Below, one piece after another: positions 9,417-19,477 of a stretch of 64,000 bases of DNA. The notes beneath the pieces are model-generated. The model was given only the letters and a program-made list of their open reading frames with translations. It was not told the origin of the DNA and searched no databases. The first letter of the stretch is position 1. Each line of letters begins with the position of its first letter. This stretch comes from JAFGHJ01 sp964418485. Lineage in GTDB: Bacteria; Hydrothermota; UBA3072. The stretch is from assembly GCA_964418485.1 (NCBI GenBank), contig CAYQMH010000004.1:1-64000 (forward strand), given 5' to 3'. The position numbers were made by a program, and so were the translations under genes.

Positions 9417-10496
9417 ATGTCGGAAGAGTTTTCATTATTTTTGAGAAGAGCCGAGGAATGTAGAGATAAATATAAGAAAGTTATTAAATCCTTACAGGAC
9501 CCTGAAGTTATTAAGGATAGAAAGAAAGTAATAGAGCTTTCTCAAGAAAAAAAATCTTTAGAGAGTATAATATTACCTTTTGATAAATTTAATGAAGTTT
9601 TGGCTAAGATAAGGGAGGATGAGCAGATTTTGTCTGAAACCGAAGATGAAGAAATGATTAATCTGGCGGAAGAAGAGATTCGTGAGTTAAAAAAGAAAAA
9701 AGAGCTGCTATCAAATGAAATAATAGATGCTTTAACGACTGAAGACTCAGAAGATAAAAAGAATGCAGTGCTGGAGATAAGAGCTGGAACAGGTGGAGAA
9801 GAAGCTGCTTTATTTGCCGTTGATCTTTTAAGAATGTATGCTAGATACGCAGAAGACCAGGGATGGAAATTCGAAATAGTTGACTTCAGTAAGAGTGGAA
9901 TGAATGGTTATAGGGAAGTTATAGGGCTCGTTTCTGGCGGCGGTGTCTATGGAAAAATGAAGTTTGAAAGTGGTATTCATAGGGTTCAGAGAGTGCCGGT
10001 TACCGAATCGGGAGGGAGGATTCATACTTCCGCTGTTTCTGTTGCGGTACTTCCTGAGAGAGAAGAAGTGGAAATTGAAATTAATCCTGAAGATTTGAAG
10101 ATGGATTTTTACTCATCTTCCGCACCGGGCGGTCAACATGTCAATAAATCTGCCTCGGCTGTCAGAATTGAACACAGACCTTCCGGGATTATCGTTTCCT
10201 GCCAGGATGAACGTTCTCAACATCAAAATAGAGAAAAGGCTATGAGACTCTTAAGGGCAAAGCTTTTTGAGTATGAACAGGAAAAAGCTGATAATGAAAT
10301 GAAATCTAAAAGAAAGAAAATGGTAGGATCGGGAGATAGAAGTGAAAAGATAAGAACTTACAATTTTCCGCAAAATAGGATTACGGATCATAGAATAAAT
10401 TATACCAAGTACAACCTGGACTCATTTCTTGATGGTGACATAGATGATTTAATAAAAAGTTTACGAGCAGTCCAGAGAGAAAAGAATGAGGAGTAA
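9417..10496 (+). CDS. prfA: Peptide chain release factor 1
   Basis: 359 aa. The GGQ motif at residues 238-240 (APGGQHVNKS) triggers peptidyl-tRNA hydrolysis. The codon-recognition motif is PVT in HRVQRVPVTES, the RF1-type (PxT) form that reads UAA and UAG; RF2 would have SPF. There is no sign of the RF2 frameshift site. It overlaps prmC, whose product methylates the GGQ glutamine, by 11 bp. Confidence 0.96.
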   Translation: MSEEFSLFLRRAEECRDKYKKVIKSLQDPEVIKDRKKVIELSQEKKSLESIILPFDKFNEVLAKIREDEQILSETEDEEMINLAEEEIRELKKKKELLSNEIIDALTTEDSEDKKNAVLEIRAGTGGEEAALFAVDLLRMYARYAEDQGWKFEIVDFSKSGMNGYREVIGLVSGGGVYGKMKFESGIHRVQRVPVTESGGRIHTSAVSVAVLPEREEVEIEINPEDLKMDFYSSSAPGGQHVNKSASAVRIEHRPSGIIVSCQDERSQHQNREKAMRLLRAKLFEYEQEKADNEMKSKRKKMVGSGDRSEKIRTYNFPQNRITDHRINYTKYNLDSFLDGDIDDLIKSLRAVQREKNEE

Positions 10497-11319
10497 ATTA
10501 ATAGAAGTTCTGGACTTTGGAAAAAGGGAATTGGCCGAATACAGCTCGGACCCTGAGTCTGAAAGTTTTATCTTTTTAGAGGAGGCTACGGGTAAAAGCA
10601 GAGGCGAAATACTTGTTGATGAGTCGGATATTGAGAAAGAGGACTTTTTTAAATTCAGGGGTTATTTAGCCCGTAGGATAACCGGAGAGCCCTGGCAATA
10701 TATAATAGGTAAAACTAATTTTCTTGGCTTTGATATTTTTTGTGAGGAAGGTGTGTTTATTCCTCGACCGGAGACAGAATGGATGACTGCTCAGGCTATT
10801 AAGAAATTAAAAGATTTTGATAGACCTTTAATTCTTGAAATAGGTTCGGGAAGCGGCGCTATTTCAATAGCAATTGCTTCTAATATTAGCGAAGCAAAAA
10901 TAGTTGCAACCGATGTTTCAAAAAAGGCATTGGAGTTGTGCAAGAAAAATGTTGATTATCATAATCTTGGTAGTACGATTGATGTTGTGTGTTCCGATTT
11001 GTTAGGATGTTTTAGTAATGCAGAAAATTTTGATATAGTTATTTCTAATCCCCCTTATATACCGAAAAGCAGTTTAGATGAAGTTGACGAAACCGTCAAA
11101 AGAGAGCCCTACTTAGCTTTAAATGGTGGAAATGGAGGAAGCGAAATTATAAATGAGATCTTGGAAAGTTCTAAAGATAAATTGAAAAACGGAGGTTTGA
11201 TTTTTATTGAGGTTGACGGTTTAAATATTCCATATATTGAGGTTCCTAAGGTTTTTAATTATACAATAGAGAAAGATCAATTTGGTAGGGATAGAATTTT
11301 GTTCGGCGTTAAAATATGA
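10486..11319 (+). CDS. prmC: Release factor glutamine methyltransferase PrmC
   Basis: 277 aa. The SAM-binding motif is LEIGSGSGAISIAIA and the catalytic NPPY motif is at residues 188-191, which holds the substrate glutamine amide. The N-terminal helical domain (about 1-85) that docks release factors is present. It overlaps prfA upstream and nadK downstream (ATGA), so all are translationally coupled. Confidence 0.96.
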   Translation: MRSKLIEVLDFGKRELAEYSSDPESESFIFLEEATGKSRGEILVDESDIEKEDFFKFRGYLARRITGEPWQYIIGKTNFLGFDIFCEEGVFIPRPETEWMTAQAIKKLKDFDRPLILEIGSGSGAISIAIASNISEAKIVATDVSKKALELCKKNVDYHNLGSTIDVVCSDLLGCFSNAENFDIVISNPPYIPKSSLDEVDETVKREPYLALNGGNGGSEIINEILESSKDKLKNGGLIFIEVDGLNIPYIEVPKVFNYTIEKDQFGRDRILFGVKI

Positions 11320-12104
11320 AAATAGGTGTTTTTTATACTCCCGGTAAAGAATATATAGAACTTGTTTTGAAGAGTGTGGAAAAAGCAGCTGCTGATAACG
11401 ATATATCACTTGTTTTTTACGATGGAGAAAAAGAAAAGATAAAAGAATGCGATTTTGTTATTGCGGTGGGAGGGGATGGTACTTTTCTAATGGCGAGTTC
11501 AATTATATACGATTTTAACATACCGCTATTAGGTATAAATCTTGGGGGGCTTGGGTTTCTTACCGATATTAGAAAAGAGGAAATTAACAAAATCTTCACA
11601 GAACTAAAAGATGGAAATTACAGGATCCAGGAAAGATTTTTTCTGAAAGCGAACTTCAGGGATAAGGAAAATGTGGCTTTGAACGATGTTGTTTTTTCCT
11701 CGACCGACATACGAGTCATTGATCTGGATATATATATAAATGATAATTTTGTAACGCAACTTTCCGGAGATGGTTTAATCGTTGCTACACCTACAGGTTC
11801 GACTGCTTATTCTCTGTCTTCAGGAGGCCCTATTTTAGAACCGGATGCCAAAGTTTTTGTTATAACACCTATATCACCTCATGCTTTAACTTTCAGACCT
11901 CTAGTTGTGAATCAGGAATCGCGGATACTTATAAAAACTAAAGAAAAGTGCCAGTTAATTTTCGATGGTCAGAGGTTACTCACTCTTGATTCAGGAGAAG
12001 AAGTTTCTGTTGTAAAGAATCCAAATCCGTTAAAAGTAATAAAATTTAAAGATTGGGATTATTTTGATATTCTTAGAAAAAAATTAAATTGGGGTAATGG
12101 ATGA
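11316..12104 (+). CDS. nadK: NAD kinase
   Basis: 262 aa. The GGDGTFL motif at residues 52-58 and the downstream NDVVF and TGSTAYSLSSGGPI motifs define the family. It phosphorylates NAD to NADP. ATGA overlaps at both ends couple it to prmC and recN. Length is slightly short compared with the usual 280-300 aa but no motif is missing. Confidence 0.96.
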   Translation: MKIGVFYTPGKEYIELVLKSVEKAAADNDISLVFYDGEKEKIKECDFVIAVGGDGTFLMASSIIYDFNIPLLGINLGGLGFLTDIRKEEINKIFTELKDGNYRIQERFFLKANFRDKENVALNDVVFSSTDIRVIDLDIYINDNFVTQLSGDGLIVATPTGSTAYSLSSGGPILEPDAKVFVITPISPHALTFRPLVVNQESRILIKTKEKCQLIFDGQRLLTLDSGEEVSVVKNPNPLKVIKFKDWDYFDILRKKLNWGNG

Positions 12105-13759
12105 TAAAGGAGATAAGAGTTAGTAATTATGCTCTTATTGAACGAATCGAAGTAATTCTAAATCCGGGATTCAACGTTCTTACTGGCTCGACCGGTACCG
12201 GTAAATCCATAATAATAAATGCACTTTCTCTTCTTCTCGGGGATAAAGGTGATATAGCTTCCATAAGGAAGGAAGCTGACAAGGCAACTGTTGAAGGAGT
12301 GTTCTCTAATTCACAGGAAATTAATCAGATTTTAAACAATTACGATATTCCCGAGGAAAATGAAGTTATAATAAGAAGAATAATTAACAGGAAAGGCGGA
12401 GGTAGGGTTTACATAAATGGTTCGATAGCCAATACCGATATTTTAAAAAGTCTGGGAAATATCCTTTTTGATATACACGGACAGCATGAACACCAATTGC
12501 TTATTAACGAGGAAACCCATATAGATTTTCTTGATTATTACGGGAAATTAATGCCCGATAGAGAAGTTCTGGAGAGAAACTTTAAATTATTGAATAATCT
12601 AAAGGTGGAACTTTCGGAAATTGAGTCACAGAAAAACGAAATAGCTAATCGCAGAGATTTGTATGAATTTCAGAGAAAAGAACTTGAATGTGTAAAATTT
12701 AGTGCGGCAGAGTATCAGGAATTAAAAGAAGAGAAGAAAAAACTCGATAATTTTGAAGAGATTAGTGAATTAGTTGAATATGCGACTTCATTTATAAGTG
12801 ATAGCGAGGAATCAATACAGCGTAAGCTTTCTGAGATTACTTCAAATATTAAAAAAGCAGGCAAATTCGATAAAGCTTTAGAAAAAATTGGGGAAAGGCT
12901 CGAAGAATCCGATTTGATTCTTCAGGACGCATCTTTAGAATTAGATAGATATAAAGATGGCCTTAATTATGATAAAGAAAGACTCTCCGAGCTTGAAAGT
13001 ATAGTAGATAAAGTTGAAACTCTTAAGAGAAAATACAGGAAGGATTACGAAGAGCTTTTAGATATGAAGGAAGAACTATCAACAAAGATTTTTGATATGG
13101 AGTCTTTAAAAGAAAAAGAGAAAGAGTTAAAAGATAAAATAGCTAAAGTTGAAAACGAATTTGAAAAAAAAGCTCATACGATTTCCGATAAAAGGAAAAA
13201 TATTTCTAAAGATTTTGAGAAAAAAGTCGAAAAAGAAATAAAAGATTTGGGTTTTGAGAAGGCACGTTTTAAAGTAGAGATAAAAGGTAAGAAAGAAATC
13301 GATGGACAGGGTATAGATGAGGTAAGATTTTTGTTTGAGCCAAATGTAGGAGAGGGGTGGAATAAACTTTCCAGTATCGCATCCGGGGGTGAGCTCTCGC
13401 GGGTTATGCTTGCCTTGAAATCAATTCTCTCGGAGGTAGACCGTGTCGAGGGACTTGTTTTTGACGAAATCGATGTCGGAATAGGCGGCAGTCTTGCAAA
13501 AAAGGTGGGAGAGAAAATGAAAGAGATAGGTAAAAGAAGACAAGTTTTATGCGTTACTCATCTTCCTTCCATTGCTGTGGAGGCTGATTCGCACTTAAGA
13601 GTTGAAAAAAAAGAGAAAGATGGCCGAACTATTACGGAAGTTAGGGAAATTGCCGGAGAAGAAAGAGTTGAGGAAATAGCCCGGATGATTTCAGGTGAGA
13701 CTTCTATTGAGACAGCAAGAAAACATGCTGCCGAGCTTTTGAGTGGCGCTGAAAATTGA
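12101..13759 (+). CDS. recN: DNA repair protein RecN
   Basis: 552 aa SMC-like ATPase. Walker A is GSTGTGKS at residues 29-36; a long, Lys/Glu-rich coiled coil spans about 165-390; the signature SSIASGGELSRVMLAL and Walker B FDEIDVGIGG are near the C-terminus. RecN acts in double-strand-break repair. nadK-recN linkage is common in bacteria. It ends the operon. Confidence 0.95.
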   Translation: MIKEIRVSNYALIERIEVILNPGFNVLTGSTGTGKSIIINALSLLLGDKGDIASIRKEADKATVEGVFSNSQEINQILNNYDIPEENEVIIRRIINRKGGGRVYINGSIANTDILKSLGNILFDIHGQHEHQLLINEETHIDFLDYYGKLMPDREVLERNFKLLNNLKVELSEIESQKNEIANRRDLYEFQRKELECVKFSAAEYQELKEEKKKLDNFEEISELVEYATSFISDSEESIQRKLSEITSNIKKAGKFDKALEKIGERLEESDLILQDASLELDRYKDGLNYDKERLSELESIVDKVETLKRKYRKDYEELLDMKEELSTKIFDMESLKEKEKELKDKIAKVENEFEKKAHTISDKRKNISKDFEKKVEKEIKDLGFEKARFKVEIKGKKEIDGQGIDEVRFLFEPNVGEGWNKLSSIASGGELSRVMLALKSILSEVDRVEGLVFDEIDVGIGGSLAKKVGEKMKEIGKRRQVLCVTHLPSIAVEADSHLRVEKKEKDGRTITEVREIAGEERVEEIARMISGETSIETARKHAAELLSGAEN

Positions 13760-13808
13760 ACCACAGAGTTCACAGAGAGAAAATAAATCACAGAGAACAC
13801 AGAGCCGC
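13759..13808. repeat. CACAGAG-type intergenic repeat
   Basis: Two units starting ACCACAGAGTTCACAGAGAG and TCACAGAGAACACAGAG directly follow the recN stop. The remaining bases up to the next promoter show no gene. Confidence 0.6.
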
Positions 13809-13937
13809 ACCCACCTTATTTTTAATTGAGTTTATAAAAAAACAACCCACGACTGTTTTAGAAATAACAGTAGAAATAACAGGGTTGGACCTTCTTTGAA
13901 AAGTGTCAAGGTGAGCAGTTTGCGTGGTAATAAAATG

Positions 13938-13965
13938 TTGACAAGGTAGATGAATTATGTAACTT
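13938..13965 (+). promoter_or_regulatory. Putative promoter of CPBP protease gene
   Basis: TTGACA at 13938-13943 and a weak -10 TAACTT at 13960-13965 with a 16-bp spacer. Nine nt separate it from the ATG, and no Shine-Dalgarno is seen. Confidence 0.4.
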
Positions 13966-13974
13966 AAAAATCAA

Positions 13975-14643
13975 ATGAAGAAATTAAATTCTTTATTATT
14001 AATTTGTTTACCGATAATTTCAAATATTGCGTCATTTGTGATATTTGCTCCACTATTTACTGGAGGCAAAGAGGTGGTGGCTGCTGATTTCAAGCAAGCA
14101 AGTGTTTTGGTTGGATTTGTTGTTTTGTGTATTGAAATTATAGCTTTTCTTTTGATTTTGATGGCGCTTAAAAAAGAAAATTCTTCGATAAAACAACTCA
14201 TAAATTATGATAAACTTAAGGTTAGATCGTATGTTAAATATTTCTTATACGGTCTTTTACCTACTTTGGTTGCTGGACTGTTATATTGTAAAGCACAAGT
14301 CGATATGGGTATTGAGACAGATATTTCGAAGTATACCAGTAATGAGTTATTTATATGGTTAATTCTTACTCCAATCTTAGTTCCTTTCTTAGAAGAATCT
14401 ATCTGGCGGGGATATTGTTTGCCTAAATTTTCAAAACCCATTACCGGTATTATATTAACCAGTATTTCTTTTGCATTTTTTCATGGAGTTTTTAGTCCTT
14501 TAATTTTACTTGCTACGTTTCTTCAGGGTGTTATTTGGGGACTTTTATACTTAAGAACAAAGAGTATTATTCCGGGTCTTTTATTGCATCTTTTAAGCAG
14601 GTATCTTCTTTTTATTCCGGGATTTGTATATTTAATTAAATAG
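13975..14643 (+). CDS. CPBP-family intramembrane metalloprotease
   Basis: 222 aa with about six hydrophobic segments. The family's catalytic motifs are visible: EESIWR at residues 140-145 (EExxxR) and FFHG with His170. A later GLLLHLLSRY segment fits the last conserved motif. CPBP (Abi/CAAX-like) proteins are membrane proteases linked to prenyl-protein processing or bacteriocin immunity; the substrate here is unknown. A small membrane protein follows 14 nt later. Confidence 0.82.
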   Translation: MKKLNSLLLICLPIISNIASFVIFAPLFTGGKEVVAADFKQASVLVGFVVLCIEIIAFLLILMALKKENSSIKQLINYDKLKVRSYVKYFLYGLLPTLVAGLLYCKAQVDMGIETDISKYTSNELFIWLILTPILVPFLEESIWRGYCLPKFSKPITGIILTSISFAFFHGVFSPLILLATFLQGVIWGLLYLRTKSIIPGLLLHLLSRYLLFIPGFVYLIK

Positions 14644-14657
14644 GTAAGGGTGTTTTT

Positions 14658-14873
14658 GTGATTGGTAAAATTGTTTTATATTCAGGATGTGGAATGATAT
14701 TGGCGGTTGTTCTTAAGGTAATTATAAGTTCACTGGTGAATTTTTTGAAATTTCAGTCTGTTGATTTCTGGTCGATACTTTTTGTTGTTGGTTGTATACT
14801 TGCAAGTATCGGTTTGGGTTTAACTAAAACAAAAGTGTGGAAAACAGATTATACTGAGAAGGATAAGCTCTAA
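14658..14873 (+). CDS. Small two-helix membrane protein, unknown
   Basis: 71 aa with a GTG start preceded by an AAGG ribosome binding site. Two hydrophobic helices (about 5-25 and 37-57) are separated by a short loop with FLKFQS, and the C-terminus is charged. Not recognised. The close spacing to the CPBP protease suggests co-transcription; it could be a partner, but nothing in the sequence proves it. Confidence 0.55.
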   Translation: MIGKIVLYSGCGMILAVVLKVIISSLVNFLKFQSVDFWSILFVVGCILASIGLGLTKTKVWKTDYTEKDKL

Positions 14874-14962
14874 ATCAAATAGAGTAAAGTTCTTATGAAT
14901 TTTGTTATGTAATATTATTACTTTTATCTGAATATTTATTCATTTTTCCCCAAAAAAACCCC

Positions 14963-14990
14963 TTGACAGCGCAAAGAAAACTTATATATT
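14963..14990 (+). promoter_or_regulatory. carAB promoter
   Basis: TTGACA at 14963-14968, 16-bp spacer, TATATT at 14985-14990. This is one of the best matches in the window. It leaves a leader of about 135 nt before carA. Confidence 0.75.
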
Positions 14991-15051
14991 CGAGACGGGT
15001 TAATTAGTGATCGAAAAGAAAATATCAAGAATAAACAAACGCAATATTGCA

Positions 15052-15076
15052 ATGCCTGGTTCCAGGCATATTTTTT
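15052..15076 (+). promoter_or_regulatory. Terminator-like hairpin in the carAB leader (possible attenuator)
   Basis: The inverted repeat ATGCCTGG (15052-15059) / CCAGGCAT (15062-15069) is followed at once by ATTTTTT. It lies about 55 nt after the expected start of transcription and about 57 nt before carA. A perfect 10-bp palindrome GCAATATTGC (15041-15050) lies just upstream and might be part of an alternative structure. Confidence 0.45.
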
Positions 15077-15133
15077 GGGATTTACTTGAAGTCGTTTTTT
15101 ATGTAAAAATCAATTTAAATGCGAGGTTATTTT

Positions 15134-16204
15134 ATGTCAGATAATGGTAAGTTAGTTAAACTTGTCCTGGAAGATGGTTCTGTTTTCGAAGGTTTCTCTT
15201 TTGGTTCAAATAAATCCGTAAACGGAGAAGTCGTTTTTAACACCGGCATGGTTGGTTATCCTGAGACTTTAACCGATCCTTCTTACAAAGGTCAAATACT
15301 TGTTATGACTTATCCTTTAATAGGAAATTACGGAATTCCAGGAGATGAGAAAGAAAATGGTTTATATAAAAACTTCGAATCTAACGAGGTTCAAGTTCAA
15401 GGTCTTATTGTCTCAGACCTTTCGTTGGATTACTCTCACTGGAGTGCCAAAAAATCTTTATCCCAGTGGCTAAAGGAAAATAATATACCTGGTATTTATG
15501 GTATAGATACAAGAATGTTGACTAAGAAGTTGAGGGAGAAGGGAACGCAGCTTGGAAAAATAATCTATAATAACGAAAAAATTAAGTTTGAAGATCCCAA
15601 TGAAAGGAATTTAGTTGCTGAAGTTAGTATAAATGATGTAATTGAATATAAGAAAAGTAAGAAAAAAATTGCTGTAATTGATTGTGGTGTTAAGAATAAT
15701 GTGATAAGAGCTTTTTTAAAAAGAGATATATCCGTAATAAGATATCCATGGGATTACGACTTTACAAAAGATAAAATAGATGGTGTTTTAATCTCAAATG
15801 GACCTGGAGATCCTAAAAAGTGCGAAGCTACAATAGAAAATATTAAGAAAGCTATTTCGATGAATATACCAATTCTCGGTATATGTCTGGGGTCTCAAAT
15901 TCTTGGGCTTGCTGCAGGAGCAGATACCTACAAGTTAAAATATGGGCATAGAGGTCAGAATCAACCTTGTGTGGAAGCGGGAACGAAGAGGTGTTATATT
16001 ACCTCCCAGAATCATGGATATGTAGTAGATTCTACGACTTTAAAGGAAGACTGGAGAGAGTGGTTTTTCAATAACAATGATGAAACAAATGAAGGAATAC
16101 ATCATATATCCAAGCCTTTCTTTGGTTCTCAATTCCATCCAGAAGCTTCACCTGGACCTGATGATACTGAATTTATTTTTGATATGTTTATGAGGTCAAT
16201 ATGA
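15134..16204 (+). CDS. carA: Carbamoyl-phosphate synthase small subunit
   Basis: 356 aa with this start; an ATG 15 nt upstream is possible, but the GAGG at 15123-15126 is placed correctly only for the ATG at 15134. The N-terminal CPSase_sm_chain domain has FNTGMVGYPETLTDPSY. The class I glutamine amidotransferase domain has the nucleophile Cys251 (GICLGSQ, where most have GICLGHQ) and the His335/Glu337 pair in FHPEASPGPDD. It releases ammonia from glutamine for CarB. It overlaps carB by 4 bp. Confidence 0.95.
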   Translation: MSDNGKLVKLVLEDGSVFEGFSFGSNKSVNGEVVFNTGMVGYPETLTDPSYKGQILVMTYPLIGNYGIPGDEKENGLYKNFESNEVQVQGLIVSDLSLDYSHWSAKKSLSQWLKENNIPGIYGIDTRMLTKKLREKGTQLGKIIYNNEKIKFEDPNERNLVAEVSINDVIEYKKSKKKIAVIDCGVKNNVIRAFLKRDISVIRYPWDYDFTKDKIDGVLISNGPGDPKKCEATIENIKKAISMNIPILGICLGSQILGLAAGADTYKLKYGHRGQNQPCVEAGTKRCYITSQNHGYVVDSTTLKEDWREWFFNNNDETNEGIHHISKPFFGSQFHPEASPGPDDTEFIFDMFMRSI

Positions 16205-19200
16205 TTAAAGATAAGATAAAAAAGGTGTTAATCTTAGGTTCCGGTGCAATACGTATAGGGCAGGCGGGAGAGTTTGATTATTCCGGAAGCCAGGCAATTA
16301 AAGCTTTAAAAGAAGAAGGTATTACAACTGTTCTAATCAATCCGAATATAGCAACCATCCAGACTTCATCCTATCTTACAGATAAAATTTACTTTTTACC
16401 TTTGGATTTGTATTTCGTTGAAAAAGTAATTGAAAAAGAGAGACCCGATGGGATATTACTGGCATTCGGAGGGCAGACAGGTTTAAATGTCGGGGCCGAG
16501 TTGGCAGAAAAAGGTATACTTGATAAGTATGGCGTTAAAGTACTGGGAACCCCGGTTGAAGTTATTTTAGATACTGAAGACCGGGATCGATTCATAAAGA
16601 AAATTACAGAAATAAATCTAAAGGTTCCTGAAAGTAAAGCTGTTAATAATGTCGAAGAAGCCATTAAAGCTGGTGATAAGATAGGGTATCCAGTTATAGT
16701 AAGAATCGCTTACGCCTTAGGAGGTTTAGGTTCAGGTGTTGCTTATAATGAAAAAGAGTTAAGAGATATTGCAAAAAAGGCGTTTTCTTTTACCAAGCAA
16801 ATTCTGGTTGAAAAATATCTTGGTGGTTGGAAAGAAATAGAATATGAGGTAGTCAGGGACTGTTACAATAACTGCATAGTGGTTTGCTCTATGGAAAATG
16901 TTGACCCTATGGGTATACATACCGGTGAAAGTATAGTTGCTGCACCTGTTCAGACTCTTACTGCTTCAGAGAATTTCAGATTAAGGGCGTTTACTATTAA
17001 GGTTATACGACATCTCGGCATTGTTGGTGAATGTAATATTCAATATGCACTTGACCCTGAATCAGAAGATTACAGGATAATTGAAGTTAATGCCAGACTT
17101 AGCAGGAGTTCTGCTCTTGCTTCTAAAGCAACGGGATATCCGCTTGCTTTTGTAGCGGCTAAACTTGCTTTAGGGTACGGTTTAACCGAGTTGAAAAACG
17201 CTATAACAAAGGAAACTTCAGCCTGTTTTGAACCTGCTATAGATTATGTTGTTCTCAAATATCCGAGATGGGACCTGCAGAAATTCAGAAAAGTCAGCCT
17301 TAATATAGGTTCGGAAATGAAGTCTGTAGGAGAAGTAATGGCTATTGCCAGGAGCTTTGAGGAAGTCTTACAGAAGGCCATCCGTATGTTGGAAGTCGGT
17401 ATGAATGGAGTAGTATGTAATGATATAGAATTTGATGATCTGGAACAGGAACTGGGAAAGCCGACCGATAAGAGGATTTTTGCTATAGCTGAAGCTATTA
17501 AAAAAGGTTATTCGGTTGATAAAATATATAAAATTTCTAAAGTTGACCAATGGTTCCTTTATAAGATAAAAAATATAATCGATATAGAAAAACAGTTAAA
17601 AGGAAAGAAAATTGATAAAATTTCAAAAGAGTTGTTGAGAGAAGCCAAGCAAAAGGGATTTTCGGATAAGCAAATTGCTATTTTGACTGATTCACAGGAG
17701 CTTGAAGTAAGGAAAATAAGAAAGAACAAAGGAATTGTACCTTATGTTAAACAGATAGACACGTTGGCCGCGGAGTATCCCGCTAAAACCAATTATTTGT
17801 ATTTAACTTATAATGCTTCGGAAGATGATTTGGATTTCAAGGATAAAAATCAAGTTGTTGTACTTGGTGGTGGAGCATATAGAATTGGTTCTTCCGTTGA
17901 ATTTGATTGGTGCTGTGTTAATGCCGTTACGGCTCTCAGAAAATTAAATTACAAAGCTATAATGATAAATTACAATCCGGAAACGGTCAGTACGGATTAT
18001 GATATTTGCGATAAACTTTATTTCGACGAAATGACATTTGAAAGAGTTCTGGATATATATGAGAAAGAAAATCCCCTTGGAGTTATAATTTCAGTGGGTG
18101 GGCAGATTGCAAACAATCTTGCTCTACCTTTGCATAAAAGTGGTGTAAAAATACTTGGAACTTCACCTGTTAATATTGATAATGCTGAGGACAGGCACAA
18201 GTTTTCGGAGTTACTTGATAAACTTGGTATTGATCAGCCAAAATGGGAGGAAGTTACTACTATTAAAGATGCGCAAAAATTTGCAAAAGACGTTGGGTAT
18301 CCTGTTTTGGTTCGTCCGAGTTATGTTCTTAGCGGTGCCGCAATGAGTATAGTTTTAAGTGAAGATGAGTTAGAAGGGTATCTTAAAAGAGCCTCTGAGG
18401 TCAACAAAGAACATCCTGTGGTGATAAGTAAGTTTATTACAGGAGCTAAAGAGATAGAAATCGATGCGGTCGCCAATAAAGGGGAACTATACTGTTATGC
18501 GATATCTGAACATGTAGAGAATGCCGGTGTTCATTCCGGGGATGCGACTATGGTGCTTCCTCCTCAGAGAACTTATCTTGAAACGATGAGAAGGATAAAG
18601 ATAATTGCCAGAAAGATTGCAAAAGCCTTAAACATAACAGGTCCTTTTAATATTCAGTTCATAGCAAAGGGTAATGAAGTTAGGGTAATTGAGTGTAATT
18701 TGAGAGTTTCGAGAAGTTTTCCGTTCGTTTCTAAGTTTCTTAAAATTAATTTTGTTGATGCTGCGACGAGGATAATTATGGGAAAGAAGGTTCCTGATCT
18801 TACGAATTCTGCTTTTGACCTTGATTATGTTGGTGTGAAAGCACCTCAATTTTCTTTTTCCCGTCTTAAGGGTTCCGATCCTATCCTTGGAGTTGAAATG
18901 GCTTCTACCGGTGAAGTAGGTTGTCTGGGTGACGATTTCAACGAAGCATTTCTAAAAAGTTATATTTCTGTTGGTTTTGTAATGCCTGAAAAAACAGTAT
19001 TACTATCTACTGGTCCTATAGGCAATAAAGCGGAATTTTTGGAGAGCACACGCATTCTAAAAGACATGGGATTTGAGCTCTATGCTACTAAGGGGACTGC
19101 CGAATTTATGAAGAATAATGGAATCGATTCGACAATTCTTTATTGGCCATCGGAAAGTAAGGAACCAAATACTCTTAGCTATATTTCGGATGGCAAGATC

Positions 19201-19392
19201 GATCTGGTTATAAATATTCCTAAGAATATTGAAAAAGAAGAGCTTGATAATGACTATCTTATAAGACGTCAGGCTGTTGATTTTAACGTTCCTCTTATTA
19301 CGGATTTACAAGTGGCAAAAAGGTTGGTAGAAGCAATGCAAAAAACTTCTTTAAAGGATTTGAAAATCAAAAGCTGGGATGAATATGAATAA
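16201..19392 (+). CDS. carB: Carbamoyl-phosphate synthase large subunit
   Basis: 1063 aa, full length. Two ATP-grasp halves are visible: the first opens with GSGAIRIGQAGEFDYSGSQA, the second (about residue 555) with GGGAYRIGSSVEFDWC. A C-terminal MGS-like allosteric domain begins near 930 (LLSTGPIGNKAEF), where UMP or ornithine would bind. The subunit makes carbamoyl phosphate for pyrimidine and arginine synthesis. No other pyrimidine genes flank it. Confidence 0.96.
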   Translation: MIKDKIKKVLILGSGAIRIGQAGEFDYSGSQAIKALKEEGITTVLINPNIATIQTSSYLTDKIYFLPLDLYFVEKVIEKERPDGILLAFGGQTGLNVGAELAEKGILDKYGVKVLGTPVEVILDTEDRDRFIKKITEINLKVPESKAVNNVEEAIKAGDKIGYPVIVRIAYALGGLGSGVAYNEKELRDIAKKAFSFTKQILVEKYLGGWKEIEYEVVRDCYNNCIVVCSMENVDPMGIHTGESIVAAPVQTLTASENFRLRAFTIKVIRHLGIVGECNIQYALDPESEDYRIIEVNARLSRSSALASKATGYPLAFVAAKLALGYGLTELKNAITKETSACFEPAIDYVVLKYPRWDLQKFRKVSLNIGSEMKSVGEVMAIARSFEEVLQKAIRMLEVGMNGVVCNDIEFDDLEQELGKPTDKRIFAIAEAIKKGYSVDKIYKISKVDQWFLYKIKNIIDIEKQLKGKKIDKISKELLREAKQKGFSDKQIAILTDSQELEVRKIRKNKGIVPYVKQIDTLAAEYPAKTNYLYLTYNASEDDLDFKDKNQVVVLGGGAYRIGSSVEFDWCCVNAVTALRKLNYKAIMINYNPETVSTDYDICDKLYFDEMTFERVLDIYEKENPLGVIISVGGQIANNLALPLHKSGVKILGTSPVNIDNAEDRHKFSELLDKLGIDQPKWEEVTTIKDAQKFAKDVGYPVLVRPSYVLSGAAMSIVLSEDELEGYLKRASEVNKEHPVVISKFITGAKEIEIDAVANKGELYCYAISEHVENAGVHSGDATMVLPPQRTYLETMRRIKIIARKIAKALNITGPFNIQFIAKGNEVRVIECNLRVSRSFPFVSKFLKINFVDAATRIIMGKKVPDLTNSAFDLDYVGVKAPQFSFSRLKGSDPILGVEMASTGEVGCLGDDFNEAFLKSYISVGFVMPEKTVLLSTGPIGNKAEFLESTRILKDMGFELYATKGTAEFMKNNGIDSTILYWPSESKEPNTLSYISDGKIDLVINIPKNIEKEELDNDYLIRRQAVDFNVPLITDLQVAKRLVEAMQKTSLKDLKIKSWDEYE

Positions 19393-19395
19393 TTT

Positions 19396-19430
19396 AATAG
19401 GACGCAGATGAACGCAGATAAACAGGATTT
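19396..19430 (+). repeat. GACGCAGATGAACGCAG-type intergenic repeat
   Basis: The unit AGGACGCAGATGAACGCAGA, followed by a variant of TAAACAGGATTT, lies between carB and asnA. The same unit recurs near 22263, 44322 and 46680. Confidence 0.65.
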
Positions 19431-19477
19431 GATTTTGAATTTTCTGAAGAAAAATAATGTTTCTTGGGGAGGATAGG

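Noticed and set aside
18155..18346. 63-codon frame within carB on the plus strand
   Set aside because: Out-of-frame shadow of carB with no ribosome binding site.
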